A stretch of DNA of 64,000 bases, taken from Micromonospora sp. WMMD1102. Lineage in GTDB: Bacteria; Actinomycetota; Actinomycetes; Mycobacteriales; Micromonosporaceae. Below are positions 52,002 through 60,084 of the stretch, piece after piece (positions within the stretch are counted from its first letter, which is position 1; each line of letters starts with the position of its first letter). The stretch lies in the NCBI RefSeq assembly GCF_029626265.1, contig NZ_JARUBN010000001.1, positions 682,001 through 746,000 on the forward strand, written 5' to 3'. The position numbers were made by a program, and so were the translations under genes. The notes beneath the pieces were generated by a model that saw only the letters and a program-made list of their open reading frames with translations, searched no databases and was not told the origin of the DNA.

Positions 52002-53387
52002 GTGACAGGTGACGTTTCATCGAGAGTCGATCAGGACCACGACTTGATCATGAGCGTCGACCCGAGCGGCCAGCTTGCACTCGACCTGTATCGACAACCG
52101 TCCGAGGACGCGGGTGCCCCGACTCAGGGCAACTACCACTACCAGACGGAGATCATCGCCTCCTTCTGTCTGAGCATGCCGTCCGACCCTTCGATCAGCA
52201 AGATCGTCTGCGAGTGGCACGAGGACTTCCTCATCGTGCGGGACCAGCCCCCGTTCCTAGAGCTGGTGTCGGTGAAGCACCACGACCACATGGTGTACAC
52301 CACGATGAACAAGCTGTGCGACGAAGGCGGCCTGACGCACCTCTTCGACAAGTGGCTCGGATACACCAGCGGCCCAGCAGCGCGTCTGGCCAGCAACACG
52401 AGACTGGGCGGGAAACGCAGCGACCCGTCACCACTCGCCCTGTACGACGTGTGCCGGACAGCTACGCTCGCTACCCCGGCCGGAACAAGGCTGCTCGCGC
52501 ACCTGGCGTGGGCCATGATGGACGTCGCGAGACGGACCGCCGAGCTGGAGAACCTACCGAGACCGGCATCACCATCACCCCCCAAGGCGAAGAGGCACGA
52601 CCCGAGCGGTCTACCACCCGGCCTGTTCGACATGCTCCTTCGGTTCATGCTGGTCTTCAGGTTCGACTGCGACCGGGCGGCGAAGGGCCACATCCAGGAC
52701 ATCAACATCCGGCAGCTAGCGGAGCCGGCGATGGTCAGGCTGGGGTACTCGCAGGCGGCGGCTTCAGATGCCTACGGTGCGGTGGCCCAGCTCATCGGGG
52801 AGGCGAGCCGAGATCGCAGCGGCCGACCAACGGACTTGGCCCGGTTCCTGACCAACCCCGGTGCGTATGACCCGTTGTCGGAACTGGCGCAGACGGTGGA
52901 CCGGCGGACCGTGTCCCGGGAGGCGGTGCTCGCCGCTATGCGTCTCGGGGCACGACGATCAGCCGGCGACACGGTCCCCTTGCTCCGTTCGGGGCAGGCG
53001 CCGCCTCGGGCCGCCGGTGGCCATCGTCTCGTTGACAAGATGCGGCTCGGTCTGCTCGACGAGGCCGAACAGGACAACGCCCTGCGGCTTCGGGACCTGT
53101 GGCTTCACACATGGCCGCAGGCGAGGACTGGGTTTCCCGAAGACATCGAGACCGAGTTCCGGTTGGAGATGGAGATCCTCGACATCGTCCGCCGGGTTCG
53201 TCATCAACTGATCGACAAGGCCGGTCCCTACGGTGTCCAGTTCCAGGCGCTTCTCCACCAAGAGCTACGTCAGGCGAAGCTCAGCTCGAAGATCAGCGTA
53301 CCGCTGGACGACTTTCACATCCTGGGGTTCGCCTACGAGTTGAGTGACCTGTGCAGGTTCGGGTTCGCGCGTCCGGAGGCCGCGTGA
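52002..53387 (+). CDS. DUF4297-type nuclease effector of an ABC three-component system
   Basis: 461 residues from GTG 52002, which follows AAGGAAGGTGGGG by about six bases; ATG 52050 is an alternative. The N-terminal region shows the DUF4297/Cap4-like nuclease pattern: GNYHYQTEIIASFCLSM, CEWHEDFLIV and FLELVSVKHHD, fitting the E...D...ExK-type core of a PD-(D/E)XK fold with VK as the final element. The rest is helical. In ABC-3C systems the first gene commonly encodes such an effector, whose DNA cleavage is held in check by the ATPase. The stop overlaps the next gene by one base (TGATG). Confidence 0.75.
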   Translation: MTGDVSSRVDQDHDLIMSVDPSGQLALDLYRQPSEDAGAPTQGNYHYQTEIIASFCLSMPSDPSISKIVCEWHEDFLIVRDQPPFLELVSVKHHDHMVYTTMNKLCDEGGLTHLFDKWLGYTSGPAARLASNTRLGGKRSDPSPLALYDVCRTATLATPAGTRLLAHLAWAMMDVARRTAELENLPRPASPSPPKAKRHDPSGLPPGLFDMLLRFMLVFRFDCDRAAKGHIQDINIRQLAEPAMVRLGYSQAAASDAYGAVAQLIGEASRDRSGRPTDLARFLTNPGAYDPLSELAQTVDRRTVSREAVLAAMRLGARRSAGDTVPLLRSGQAPPRAAGGHRLVDKMRLGLLDEAEQDNALRLRDLWLHTWPQARTGFPEDIETEFRLEMEILDIVRRVRHQLIDKAGPYGVQFQALLHQELRQAKLSSKISVPLDDFHILGFAYELSDLCRFGFARPEAA

Positions 53388-53932
53388 TGGTGCCCTCGCC
53401 ACTGTCACGGGCCGCTGTGCTGGCCATCCGGCAGGAGAGCTTGTATCACGAGGCCCGCGTACTCATTCTCATCTGCCAGTTCGCTGATCCAGGCCACGCC
53501 TTCCGCGGCCTGACCAAGCTCGCCAAGGTCGACTTTCTGCTCAGGTATCCGGTCATGGCGGAACGCCTGCTGCCGGCGGGCACGCCATGGCCAGGCACCG
53601 CACCGACCTCCGACGAGCGTCGAGCGGTGGAGACTCGGATGATCCGGTACAAGTACGGGCCTTGGGACGACCGGTACTACCCGATACTCGGTGCTCTGGT
53701 TGGCAAGCGCCTGGCGACGTTCGCGAGCGTCGACGGAGCTACCGAGATTACGCCGACGGACGCCGGCCGAGAACTCAGTGGGCAGCTCGAAGCCACGCTT
53801 CCGTGGACGGTTGTGGCCGAGCGAGCCCGGTTCCTCCGGCAGCACTTCGATCTGCCCGGCCGTGATCTGAAGGACCTGATCTACGAGCGGCTGCCGGACG
53901 TTGTCGCGCTCCCGCTCAGAAGTGAGATCTAG
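53387..53932 (+). CDS. ABC-3C middle component
   Basis: 181 residues from ATG 53387. The sequence is a compact helical/winged-helix protein: YHEARVLILICQFADPGHAF, LTKLAKVDFLLRYPVMAERL and a central MIRYKYGPWDDRYYPILGAL, ending with a predicted coiled helix. The KVDFLLRYP and YGPWDxRY pieces match middle components of ABC three-component systems, which bridge effector and ATPase. It is exactly abutted by the ATPase gene (TAG then ATG). Confidence 0.75.
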   Translation: MVPSPLSRAAVLAIRQESLYHEARVLILICQFADPGHAFRGLTKLAKVDFLLRYPVMAERLLPAGTPWPGTAPTSDERRAVETRMIRYKYGPWDDRYYPILGALVGKRLATFASVDGATEITPTDAGRELSGQLEATLPWTVVAERARFLRQHFDLPGRDLKDLIYERLPDVVALPLRSEI

Positions 53933-55876
53933 ATGGCCACGAGTCTTCGTATAAGGTCGCTCTCGGTTGCTACCAACACCGCGGCGCACTCGTTCGGCTT
54001 CGCCTCGCCGCTCACGCTCGTCACGGGCACGACCAGCATGGGCAAGTCGACGCTCCTGATGCTCATCAAGCACGTGCTGGGGGGAAACGCCGCCTTGACA
54101 CCGGCGGTGGTCCAGCACGTCACGCACGTCGACCTGGCTATCCAGGCCGGCAACAGCCCCCTGATCCTGCGCCGACGCATCGGCACCGACGCAGGGACCG
54201 TGGAAATCATCGAGCCGGGATCAGGCGTCGTGGAGTACACCTGGCCGGTGAGCCCGACGCCAGCGGACGGGCCGTCCATCTCCCGCTTCCTGCTGGAAGC
54301 ACTCGGGATACCCGTCGAACGCGTGCCGACGAGCCGCATGGGTGTCAACGCGCGAACGACAGCGCTGACCTTCAGGGACATCTTCCGCTACTGCTACCTC
54401 CAGGCGAAGGAGATCGACCGCTCAGTGGTCGGTCACCTCGACCAAAACGTCAACCCCAAGCGTATCGCCACGTTCGAGCTGATGTTCGGTCTCACGGACC
54501 CCGAGCTACTCGACCTCAAACGCCGGCGAGGGCTTGAGCGCGACCAAGCCAAGCAACTGGAGAAGGATGCCATCGCGATCGACCGCTTCATCCGAGAGGA
54601 CGGCATCGCCGATCCCGATGAGCTGCGTGCTCGCCGTCTGCAACTTCTGCAACAGCTCGGAGCGGCCCAGGACAGGCTCCGGGCGACGCGCGAAGAGGTA
54701 GAGGCCCTGACAGCGGCTGAAGAGGAACGCCGGGGACGGTTGTCCGCAGCGGTGTCCAACTCGAAGAAGCTTCACGAGGAAGCCGACCTCATGGCGATGG
54801 CGGTACGCGGCAGGGAAGCCGTACTGGCCCAGCTGCACCTGGACCTCGCCAAGGCAGAACGGCTCAGCACAGCGGTCGGCCTCCTCTCGCCGTTCGAATT
54901 CTCCACCTGCCCTCGATGCATGCAGGAACTCGGACCGCGCGAGCTCGCCGAGACGGACTGCCTCCTCTGCTGCCAGCCCATCGAGCCCGTAGACCTGGGC
55001 GACATCCAGTCGTCAGCTCAGAACGTCGGGCGCATCCACGATCAGATGGCCGAAACCGAGCAACTGCTGCGCAGCGATATCGCAGCTCACGCACAGGCCC
55101 AACAGGCGGCGAGCCAGGCGGATGTCGAACTGGAGGTGCTCCATCGTGAGTACGACCAGGCGACCGCGGGAGCCGTATCTCCCCGGATCGAATTGGTTGC
55201 GAGGCTGAGCCGCGAGACAGAAGCGCTGCGGCAGCGAGTCGACGAGACCAACCGCCACGCTGCGATGTGGCGCCGGCTCGACCAGCTTCGCGCACAGGTG
55301 GCCCAGCACCGCAAAAACCAGCGTCAACTCGCAGTCGACATCAGCGAACGAGAGAAGGCTCTACGGCGCCGTGGCGCTCAGCTCGAAGACATCGACGAGG
55401 CGTTCAAGGAGGAAGTCGAACGCATCGGTATACCTGTTGACGGTGTGGCTCGAATCGACCCCACAACTTTCCTGCCGCTGGTAGGCGATACGGCTTTCGA
55501 GGCGCTCCAAGCGAGTGGAGGCGGAGCCAGCACCGCCCTCAACGTCGCCTACCACCTGACCCTGCTCACGACAGCCATCGACCACCCCGGCGTCCTTCTA
55601 CCTGACCTTCTGATTATCGACTCGCCGCGTAAGGCAATCGGAAACCGGGAGCCAGACGTGGCACTTGGCCGGCGCCTATACGCCCGACTGGTGACCCTCG
55701 CAGAGACCTACGGCAGGAAGATCCAGATAATCGTCGCCGACAACGACATCCCCACCGGCATCGCCGCCTCGCATACGACGATCGAGCTTACTTCACGGCG
55801 CTCGGTTGTTCCCGGAGTCACGAACACCGGGGTCGGTCAGGGGCAACGGGTTGAAGACGTCCAAGGGGAACAGTGA
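53933..55876 (+). CDS. SMC/RecN-like ABC ATPase with zinc hook (ABC-3C)
   Basis: 647 residues. Walker A LVTGTTSMGKSTLLMLIKH is near residue 30. Long coiled coils flank a CPRCMQEL...CLLC hook near 325-345, as in Rad50/SbcC-type proteins. The C-terminal half-site has a signature-like ASGGGASTALNVAYHLTLLT and Walker B LLIIDSPRKAIG, with Ser in place of the usual catalytic Glu, followed by IIVADND. The deviation suggests slow or regulatory hydrolysis, a sensor rather than a motor. It ends the three-gene operon; all three reading frames touch, so stoichiometric expression is likely. Confidence 0.8.
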   Translation: MATSLRIRSLSVATNTAAHSFGFASPLTLVTGTTSMGKSTLLMLIKHVLGGNAALTPAVVQHVTHVDLAIQAGNSPLILRRRIGTDAGTVEIIEPGSGVVEYTWPVSPTPADGPSISRFLLEALGIPVERVPTSRMGVNARTTALTFRDIFRYCYLQAKEIDRSVVGHLDQNVNPKRIATFELMFGLTDPELLDLKRRRGLERDQAKQLEKDAIAIDRFIREDGIADPDELRARRLQLLQQLGAAQDRLRATREEVEALTAAEEERRGRLSAAVSNSKKLHEEADLMAMAVRGREAVLAQLHLDLAKAERLSTAVGLLSPFEFSTCPRCMQELGPRELAETDCLLCCQPIEPVDLGDIQSSAQNVGRIHDQMAETEQLLRSDIAAHAQAQQAASQADVELEVLHREYDQATAGAVSPRIELVARLSRETEALRQRVDETNRHAAMWRRLDQLRAQVAQHRKNQRQLAVDISEREKALRRRGAQLEDIDEAFKEEVERIGIPVDGVARIDPTTFLPLVGDTAFEALQASGGGASTALNVAYHLTLLTTAIDHPGVLLPDLLIIDSPRKAIGNREPDVALGRRLYARLVTLAETYGRKIQIIVADNDIPTGIAASHTTIELTSRRSVVPGVTNTGVGQGQRVEDVQGEQ

Positions 55877-56221
55877 CAGCTCGGCCGAACCCGTCCAGGG
55901 CAGCCCTCTCCCGATTCTCCGGTGGCTCGGGTCTGCGGCCTCTCCGTCGCAGTGGACGGCTTCGCTGGTGCAAGCATCGCGAAGACAATCCGTTTCCCCA
56001 AACGGCGTCCCTGGGCAGTCGATCTGGTGCGGGTAGTGGTGGCCGGACGAGGTGGCACGAAGCCTCCCACACTGAGCGTGGTCACATTGGTGGTCACAGC
56101 CCAAGATCAAATACCCATCATTGCGCGACATGTGGCGACAGGGGGTGTGATTTGCCGTGGAGGATTTTCCCTGCTCAAAGCACCTGTCGGCATGCGGCGG
56201 TACGGCGTGACAGAATCGTTA
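55877..56221. other. Non-coding stretch left of the tRNA fragment
   Basis: About 345 bases without a convincing gene or integrase remnant. The 5' half expected of a tRNA-Ala is not found directly upstream of the tRNA fragment, so this is likely the end of the integrated element. Confidence 0.45.
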
Positions 56222-56270
56222 CCATACTGGCAGTGTGGGGGTCAGGGGTTCGAGTCCCCTCGGCTCCACC
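56222..56270 (+). other. 3' half of tRNA-Ala(GGC): attachment-site scar
   Basis: From 56222 the sequence folds as an anticodon arm (CCATA, loop CTGGCAG with T33 and anticodon GGC, TGTGG), a five-base variable loop, a T arm (AGGGG, TTCGAGT, CCCCT), a 3' acceptor strand CGGCTCC, discriminator A and CC. The matching 5' acceptor and D arm are absent upstream. This is what remains on the distal side when an element integrates at a tRNA anticodon loop. It is followed by an intact terminator, so the chromosome continues to the right. Confidence 0.75.
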
Positions 56271-56287
56271 TTGTGTTTGTGCAGGTC

Positions 56288-56318
56288 AATCGGCATCAGT
56301 CATCGACTGGTGCCGATT
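56288..56318 (+). terminator. Hairpin terminator downstream of tRNA-Ala fragment
   Basis: AATCGGCATCAG (56288-56299) pairs with CTGGTGCCGATT (56307-56318) over 12 positions, counting one G-T wobble as paired, with a 7-base loop and then TCTCTGTG. It is the expected tRNA transcription terminator, which supports reading the right side as original chromosome. Confidence 0.7.
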
Positions 56319-56639
56319 CTCTGTGATCTTGTGGTCACAGCGCTGGTCACCGAGCGCCCCACACTACGCTTCGGCGACCAGTGTTGAAACGCCCGAAGAA
56401 ACCGTCCCTGAGCAGGGATTATTACTGCCCTTCGGGCTGCCCGAGATACCGAGGCCGAAATGTGGGGCGCAAAATCGTGTAGTACGGCGGTGCCGGCCCG
56501 TGTCGCTACGTACGGATGGGGTCGCTGAAGCATCCGCTCGACGCCTGTTCCCGAGGGGGATTGCGGCAGGGCGACTGCCGGGAGCCCTCATGGGGTGCTC
56601 CGGGTGGTTCGCGCCTCGGGCGGCACGAGTGTCTTCCGA
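56319..56639. other. Intergenic stretch
   Basis: About 320 bases between the terminator and the ABC ATPase relic. It has no recognisable gene and is probably decayed coding sequence. Confidence 0.35.
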
Positions 56640-56950
56640 TCGTCGCATCGTCGCATCGGCGATGACGCGGGCTCGAACCCCGAATACCCGTCTCGACCAG
56701 TCGCGCGTCGACGACCTCGGCAGGCGGACCCTGGGCGAGTACGGCGTCGTCGCGCATCGCGACGATCTCGTGGGCGTAGCGGGAGGCCCACCTCGCAGCA
56801 GTGACGACTTGCCGCGGGCGTTGGGCCCGACGACGGCGGTGATCCGGCCGGGCGAGATTCGCAGGTCGAGGCCGGTGATCACGGCGTGGCCGTGGCAGAG
56901 CTTGCGGGTCAGCTGGCTGCTCGGGGGATACCCGTCTGTCCACGACGGGG
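56640..56950 (-). pseudogene. Iron-siderophore ABC ATPase relic with internal deletion
   Basis: The reverse strand encodes the start of a FepC/FecE-type ATPase (VITGLDLRISPGRITAVVGP, then NARGKSSLLR, a Walker A). It jumps in another frame to the family's C-terminus (HEIVAMRDDAVLAQGPPAEV, VDARLVETG). The signature and Walker B regions in between are deleted, so the product is dead. It may once have belonged to a siderophore importer at this chromosomal site. Confidence 0.65.
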
Positions 56951-57050
56951 AACCAAAGGGGGTGCCGAACGATCTAGCCGCAGCCTACGTTCAGTCGCCC
57001 GATCACCGTTGATGATTCCGGATCGTTGGATCGGCCGGCGCTTGGCAAGG

Positions 57051-58484
57051 TCAGACGGTGCCGAAGAAGTTCCTGAGTGCGGGGAGCCTGCGGATCAGGA
57101 GTTGGTCCAGGGCGAGGATGATCAGCAGGGACAGCCCGAACAGGGGCAGGAAGACGCCGAGCACGGCCATCGCGCCGAGCAGGGTCCAGTTGCCCCAGAC
57201 CGGAAGTTTCGCGCGGGGGGCGGCAAGGCCGGAGGCGGTGGTGCGGCGAGTCCACCACATCATCGGGCCGGTGACGCACATGAAGATCACGGCAAGGCAG
57301 AAAAGCGTGGAGAGGATCGTGTTGGCGGTGCCGAGACGCCGCCCCTCGTGCAGGGCGATTCCCTGCGAGACCACCTTCGCCGCGGCGCTGTAGTCGTGGT
57401 AGCCGTACTCGCCGACCACTTCGCCGCTGTACTGGTCGACGTGGATGGTCGTTTCCTTGCTCACGTCGGATTCGGCGGGGTTGCCGACGTTGTACCACTG
57501 GCTGCTCATCACGCTGAACACGCCTTTTTCGCCCTCGGGGTACATGATCAAGTAAGGTCCGGGAGCGCCCTGGGCCTGAGCCGCGGTGACCGCCTTGTCG
57601 ATCGAGATCGGTGTGCCGCTGCCGGTGCTGGTGCCCTGGGGGGCGTTGCCGGATGCCCATCCGGCGGGAGCCGACTGGCCGTCGGTGTCCTCGATCTGCT
57701 GCCGGATGGTGGACTCGGCGCCGGGGTCCTCGCCCCAGAGCGCGGAGCCACCCTGGGCGGCGACCTGCTGGGCCTTGGCGCCCCAGAAACCGGTCCACGG
57801 CAGGCCGGAGAGGACAAGCAGCAGGATGCCGAGGCCGACGGGGAGCCCGACGATGGCGTGCAAACCCCGGAGCCGGGCGCCACGCTTGCCTTTGGCCTGT
57901 GCGCCGCCGCGTGCGCGGCGGCCGAGGAAGAAGATGATGAACCCGGTGATCGTCAGCATGATTGCCCAGGAGGCGCCGAGCTCGACGATGCGGTCACCGA
58001 CGCCGTCCTCGCCGATGAGCAGGTCGCCGTGGATGCGCTCGGCCCAGGTGGAGATGAGCTGGTCCTGGCGGAGCTCACCGGTGACCGTGGCGGTGTAGGG
58101 GTTGACGTAGATGTTCGTACTGCTGCCGTCCTCGAGCCCGGCGACGAAGAGGGTCGCCCGGTCACCGGTGCCGTCCTGAACGGACAGGATCGGGCGATCC
58201 GGGAACTCCGCGCGGACGGCTGCCTCCTGGGCGGACAGCGCCGTTCGCTCGACGCCGTCGACCACCGGCACCTTCAGCACCCCGGGATGGGCGAGGGAGT
58301 CCACCTCGGCTCGGAACATGTAGGTCATGCCGGTGACGGCGAGGCAGAAGAGCACGGGTATGACGATGAGCGATCCATAGAAGTGCCAGCGCCAGAACGC
58401 GGCGAACCAGTTGGTCTTCTTGGCCCTGGCTGGCGACGACGGCGATTCGGCGGGGGGCGCCGGGGTGGTTTCGGTGGCGGTCAT
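57051..58484 (-). CDS. PepSY-associated TM-helix protein
   Basis: 477 residues from ATG 58484 behind GAGAGG. Four hydrophobic segments follow the PepSY_TM layout: WRWHFYGSLIVIPVLFCLAV with GMTYMFR near the N-terminus, GASWAIMLTITGFIIFFLG, LRGLHAIVGLPVGLGILLLV, and a C-terminal pair (FCLAVIFMCVTGPMMWWTRR; LIILALDQLLIRRLPAL). Two PepSY-like external domains (AVRAEFPDRPILSVQDG; TIHVDQYSGEVVGEYGYHDY) lie between. Such proteins are often linked to iron/siderophore reduction or copper handling. It is divergent from the DUF5134 gene across 63 bases. Confidence 0.85.
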   Translation of the reverse strand: MTATETTPAPPAESPSSPARAKKTNWFAAFWRWHFYGSLIVIPVLFCLAVTGMTYMFRAEVDSLAHPGVLKVPVVDGVERTALSAQEAAVRAEFPDRPILSVQDGTGDRATLFVAGLEDGSSTNIYVNPYTATVTGELRQDQLISTWAERIHGDLLIGEDGVGDRIVELGASWAIMLTITGFIIFFLGRRARGGAQAKGKRGARLRGLHAIVGLPVGLGILLLVLSGLPWTGFWGAKAQQVAAQGGSALWGEDPGAESTIRQQIEDTDGQSAPAGWASGNAPQGTSTGSGTPISIDKAVTAAQAQGAPGPYLIMYPEGEKGVFSVMSSQWYNVGNPAESDVSKETTIHVDQYSGEVVGEYGYHDYSAAAKVVSQGIALHEGRRLGTANTILSTLFCLAVIFMCVTGPMMWWTRRTTASGLAAPRAKLPVWGNWTLLGAMAVLGVFLPLFGLSLLIILALDQLLIRRLPALRNFFGTV

Positions 58485-58547
58485 CGAGGTTCGCCTCTCT
58501 CGATCGTCGTCGTTCTCTTCCCAGATCACGTGGTCTAGGTTGTAGTC

Positions 58548-59150
58548 GTGTTCGAGGCGCCGTGGGTTCCCGCATTGACAATTGTCTTTTTGGTGACCGG
58601 CCTGGTCTGCGTCGGAGACCTCTTTATCCGCCGCCGTGGAACCTCCACCGACCAGGCATTTTCCGACGATGAGCTGATCGACATCAACCACGGCGTGATG
58701 AGCGTGGCGATGATCCTGATGGCATGGGTGATGGTCGAGGGCGTGGTCGCCTGGACGCAGGTCGCCATCTTCGCGATCCTCGCGCTCTCGCTGCTGCCCG
58801 CTTTCCGGCGGGCGCGCGGCGCGGCGGAGCGCGTCGATCTGCTCGGCCACGCCGGGATGGACGTGGCGATGATCTGGATGCTCGCGGCGATGCCGACGCT
58901 GATGTCGGAGATGGCTACCGGCGGCGGGGGCTCGGGACACTCGCACGGCGGGGGCGACTCCGCGGCGGTGCCCACGGCGACGCCGATGTGGGCGGACATC
59001 GTGAACGTCGGGTTCGTGGTGCTCGCCGCGGGCACTGCGCTGTGGTGGCTGTACCGGGCCGCGACGGCGGCCGGCCATCGGCTGCATCGGGCGAGTTACG
59101 CGACCATGGCCGGCGGCATGGGAACGATGCTGCTGCTGATGAACGCTTGA
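58548..59150 (+). CDS. DUF5134 membrane protein
   Basis: 200 residues from GTG 58548. Five or six helices: VPALTIVFLVTGLVCVGDLF, INHGVMSVAMILMAW, AIFAILALSLLPAF, LGHAGMDVAMIWMLAAMPTL and a C-terminal pair, with a GSGHSHGGGDS loop that could bind metal. The Met/His-containing helices (INHGVM, GHAGMD, SYATMAGGMGTMLLLM) are the DUF5134 hallmark. The family occurs beside copper-related genes. Function is unproven; the divergent PepSY neighbour suggests joint metal-related regulation. Confidence 0.8.
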   Translation: MFEAPWVPALTIVFLVTGLVCVGDLFIRRRGTSTDQAFSDDELIDINHGVMSVAMILMAWVMVEGVVAWTQVAIFAILALSLLPAFRRARGAAERVDLLGHAGMDVAMIWMLAAMPTLMSEMATGGGGSGHSHGGGDSAAVPTATPMWADIVNVGFVVLAAGTALWWLYRAATAAGHRLHRASYATMAGGMGTMLLLMNA

Positions 59151-59268
59151 CGCGTCTCGCGTTCGGGCGGCGACCGCCGACGCAGGGCCGGCTGTATCGG
59201 CGACGCCGGCTTGCGCGGCGGGTGAACCAGCGCGGGGTGATGAACCGTGTTTTCGACCATCCCGTACG

Positions 59269-60081
59269 TCACACCCTCGGAGTGACCGACCCCGTCGCAT
59301 GCCGGACCGGAATGCCGATGGTGGGGGTCGCCGCGAGAAGTGCGCGCGTGTAGGGGTGGCGGGGGCCGCTGGTGATGGGCTCGGACAGGCCCTGCTCGAC
59401 GATCCGGCCGTCGCGCATGACCGCGATGCGGTCCGCGAGTTGTCGCACGACGGCGAGGTCGTGGGAGATGAACAGGCAGGCCAGACCGAGCTGCTGTCGT
59501 AGGTCGAGGAGCAGGTTGAGGATCTTCGCCTGTACCGACACGTCGAGTGCGGTGACGGGCTCGTCGCAGACGAGCAGCCGCGGTCCGAGGGCCAGCGCGC
59601 GGGCGATCGCGACACGCTGCTGCTGTCCGCCGGACAACTGTCGGGGCCGCCGCGCGCCGACCTGCTGATCGAGGCCGACGAGATCCAGCAGTTCGTCGAC
59701 GCGCGCGGACCGTGTCCGGGCATCGCCGATGCGGTGGATGCGCAGCGGCTCGGTGAGGGCCTGCCGGACCGTCTGGCGAGGGCTGAGGGTGAGGTACGGG
59801 TCCTGAAACACCATCTGGACGTGGCGCCGATGCTCCCGCAGCGCCCGGCCTCGCAACCTGTGGACGTCGATCCCGGTGTACCGGACCACTCCGGATTCGG
59901 GTCGGTGAAGTCCGGTGACGACGCGGGCGAGGGTCGTCTTGCCGCAGCCGGACTCGCCGACGAGTCCGAGGATTGCGCCCGACTCGACGCGCAGGCTGAC
60001 GTCCTCGACCACGTTCGTCTGCCCCCGGCGTCCGTTCCGGCGGTGGGCGTACCCTGCGGTGACCTGCTCGATTTCCAGCAT
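59269..60081 (-). CDS. Peptide/nickel-type ABC importer ATPase (NikE/DppF-like)
   Basis: 270 residues from ATG 60081, three bases after the preceding stop. Motifs: Walker [21 protein letters not shown]-loop [19 protein letters not shown], signature [20 protein letters not shown], Walker [21 protein letters not shown] and H-loop [11 protein letters not shown]. It is a full-length, intact member of the oligopeptide/nickel subfamily. It is the last gene of a four-gene minus-strand operon and the second ATPase of the complex. Confidence 0.9.
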   Translation of the reverse strand: MLEIEQVTAGYAHRRNGRRGQTNVVEDVSLRVESGAILGLVGESGCGKTTLARVVTGLHRPESGVVRYTGIDVHRLRGRALREHRRHVQMVFQDPYLTLSPRQTVRQALTEPLRIHRIGDARTRSARVDELLDLVGLDQQVGARRPRQLSGGQQQRVAIARALALGPRLLVCDEPVTALDVSVQAKILNLLLDLRQQLGLACLFISHDLAVVRQLADRIAVMRDGRIVEQGLSEPITSGPRHPYTRALLAATPTIGIPVRHATGSVTPRV

Positions 60082-60084
60082 CGC

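Noticed and set aside
51809..52012. 67-codon frame before the ABC-3C operon
   Set aside because: Overlaps the better-supported nuclease start and lacks a ribosome site.
56222..56270. Complete tRNA gene
   Set aside because: The upstream bases cannot form the 5' acceptor strand or D arm, so only a 3' half is present.
59187..59210. Terminator between the DUF5134 and NikE-like genes
   Set aside because: Only a 6-bp GCCGGC repeat with a 12-base loop, not distinguishable from chance in DNA this GC-rich.
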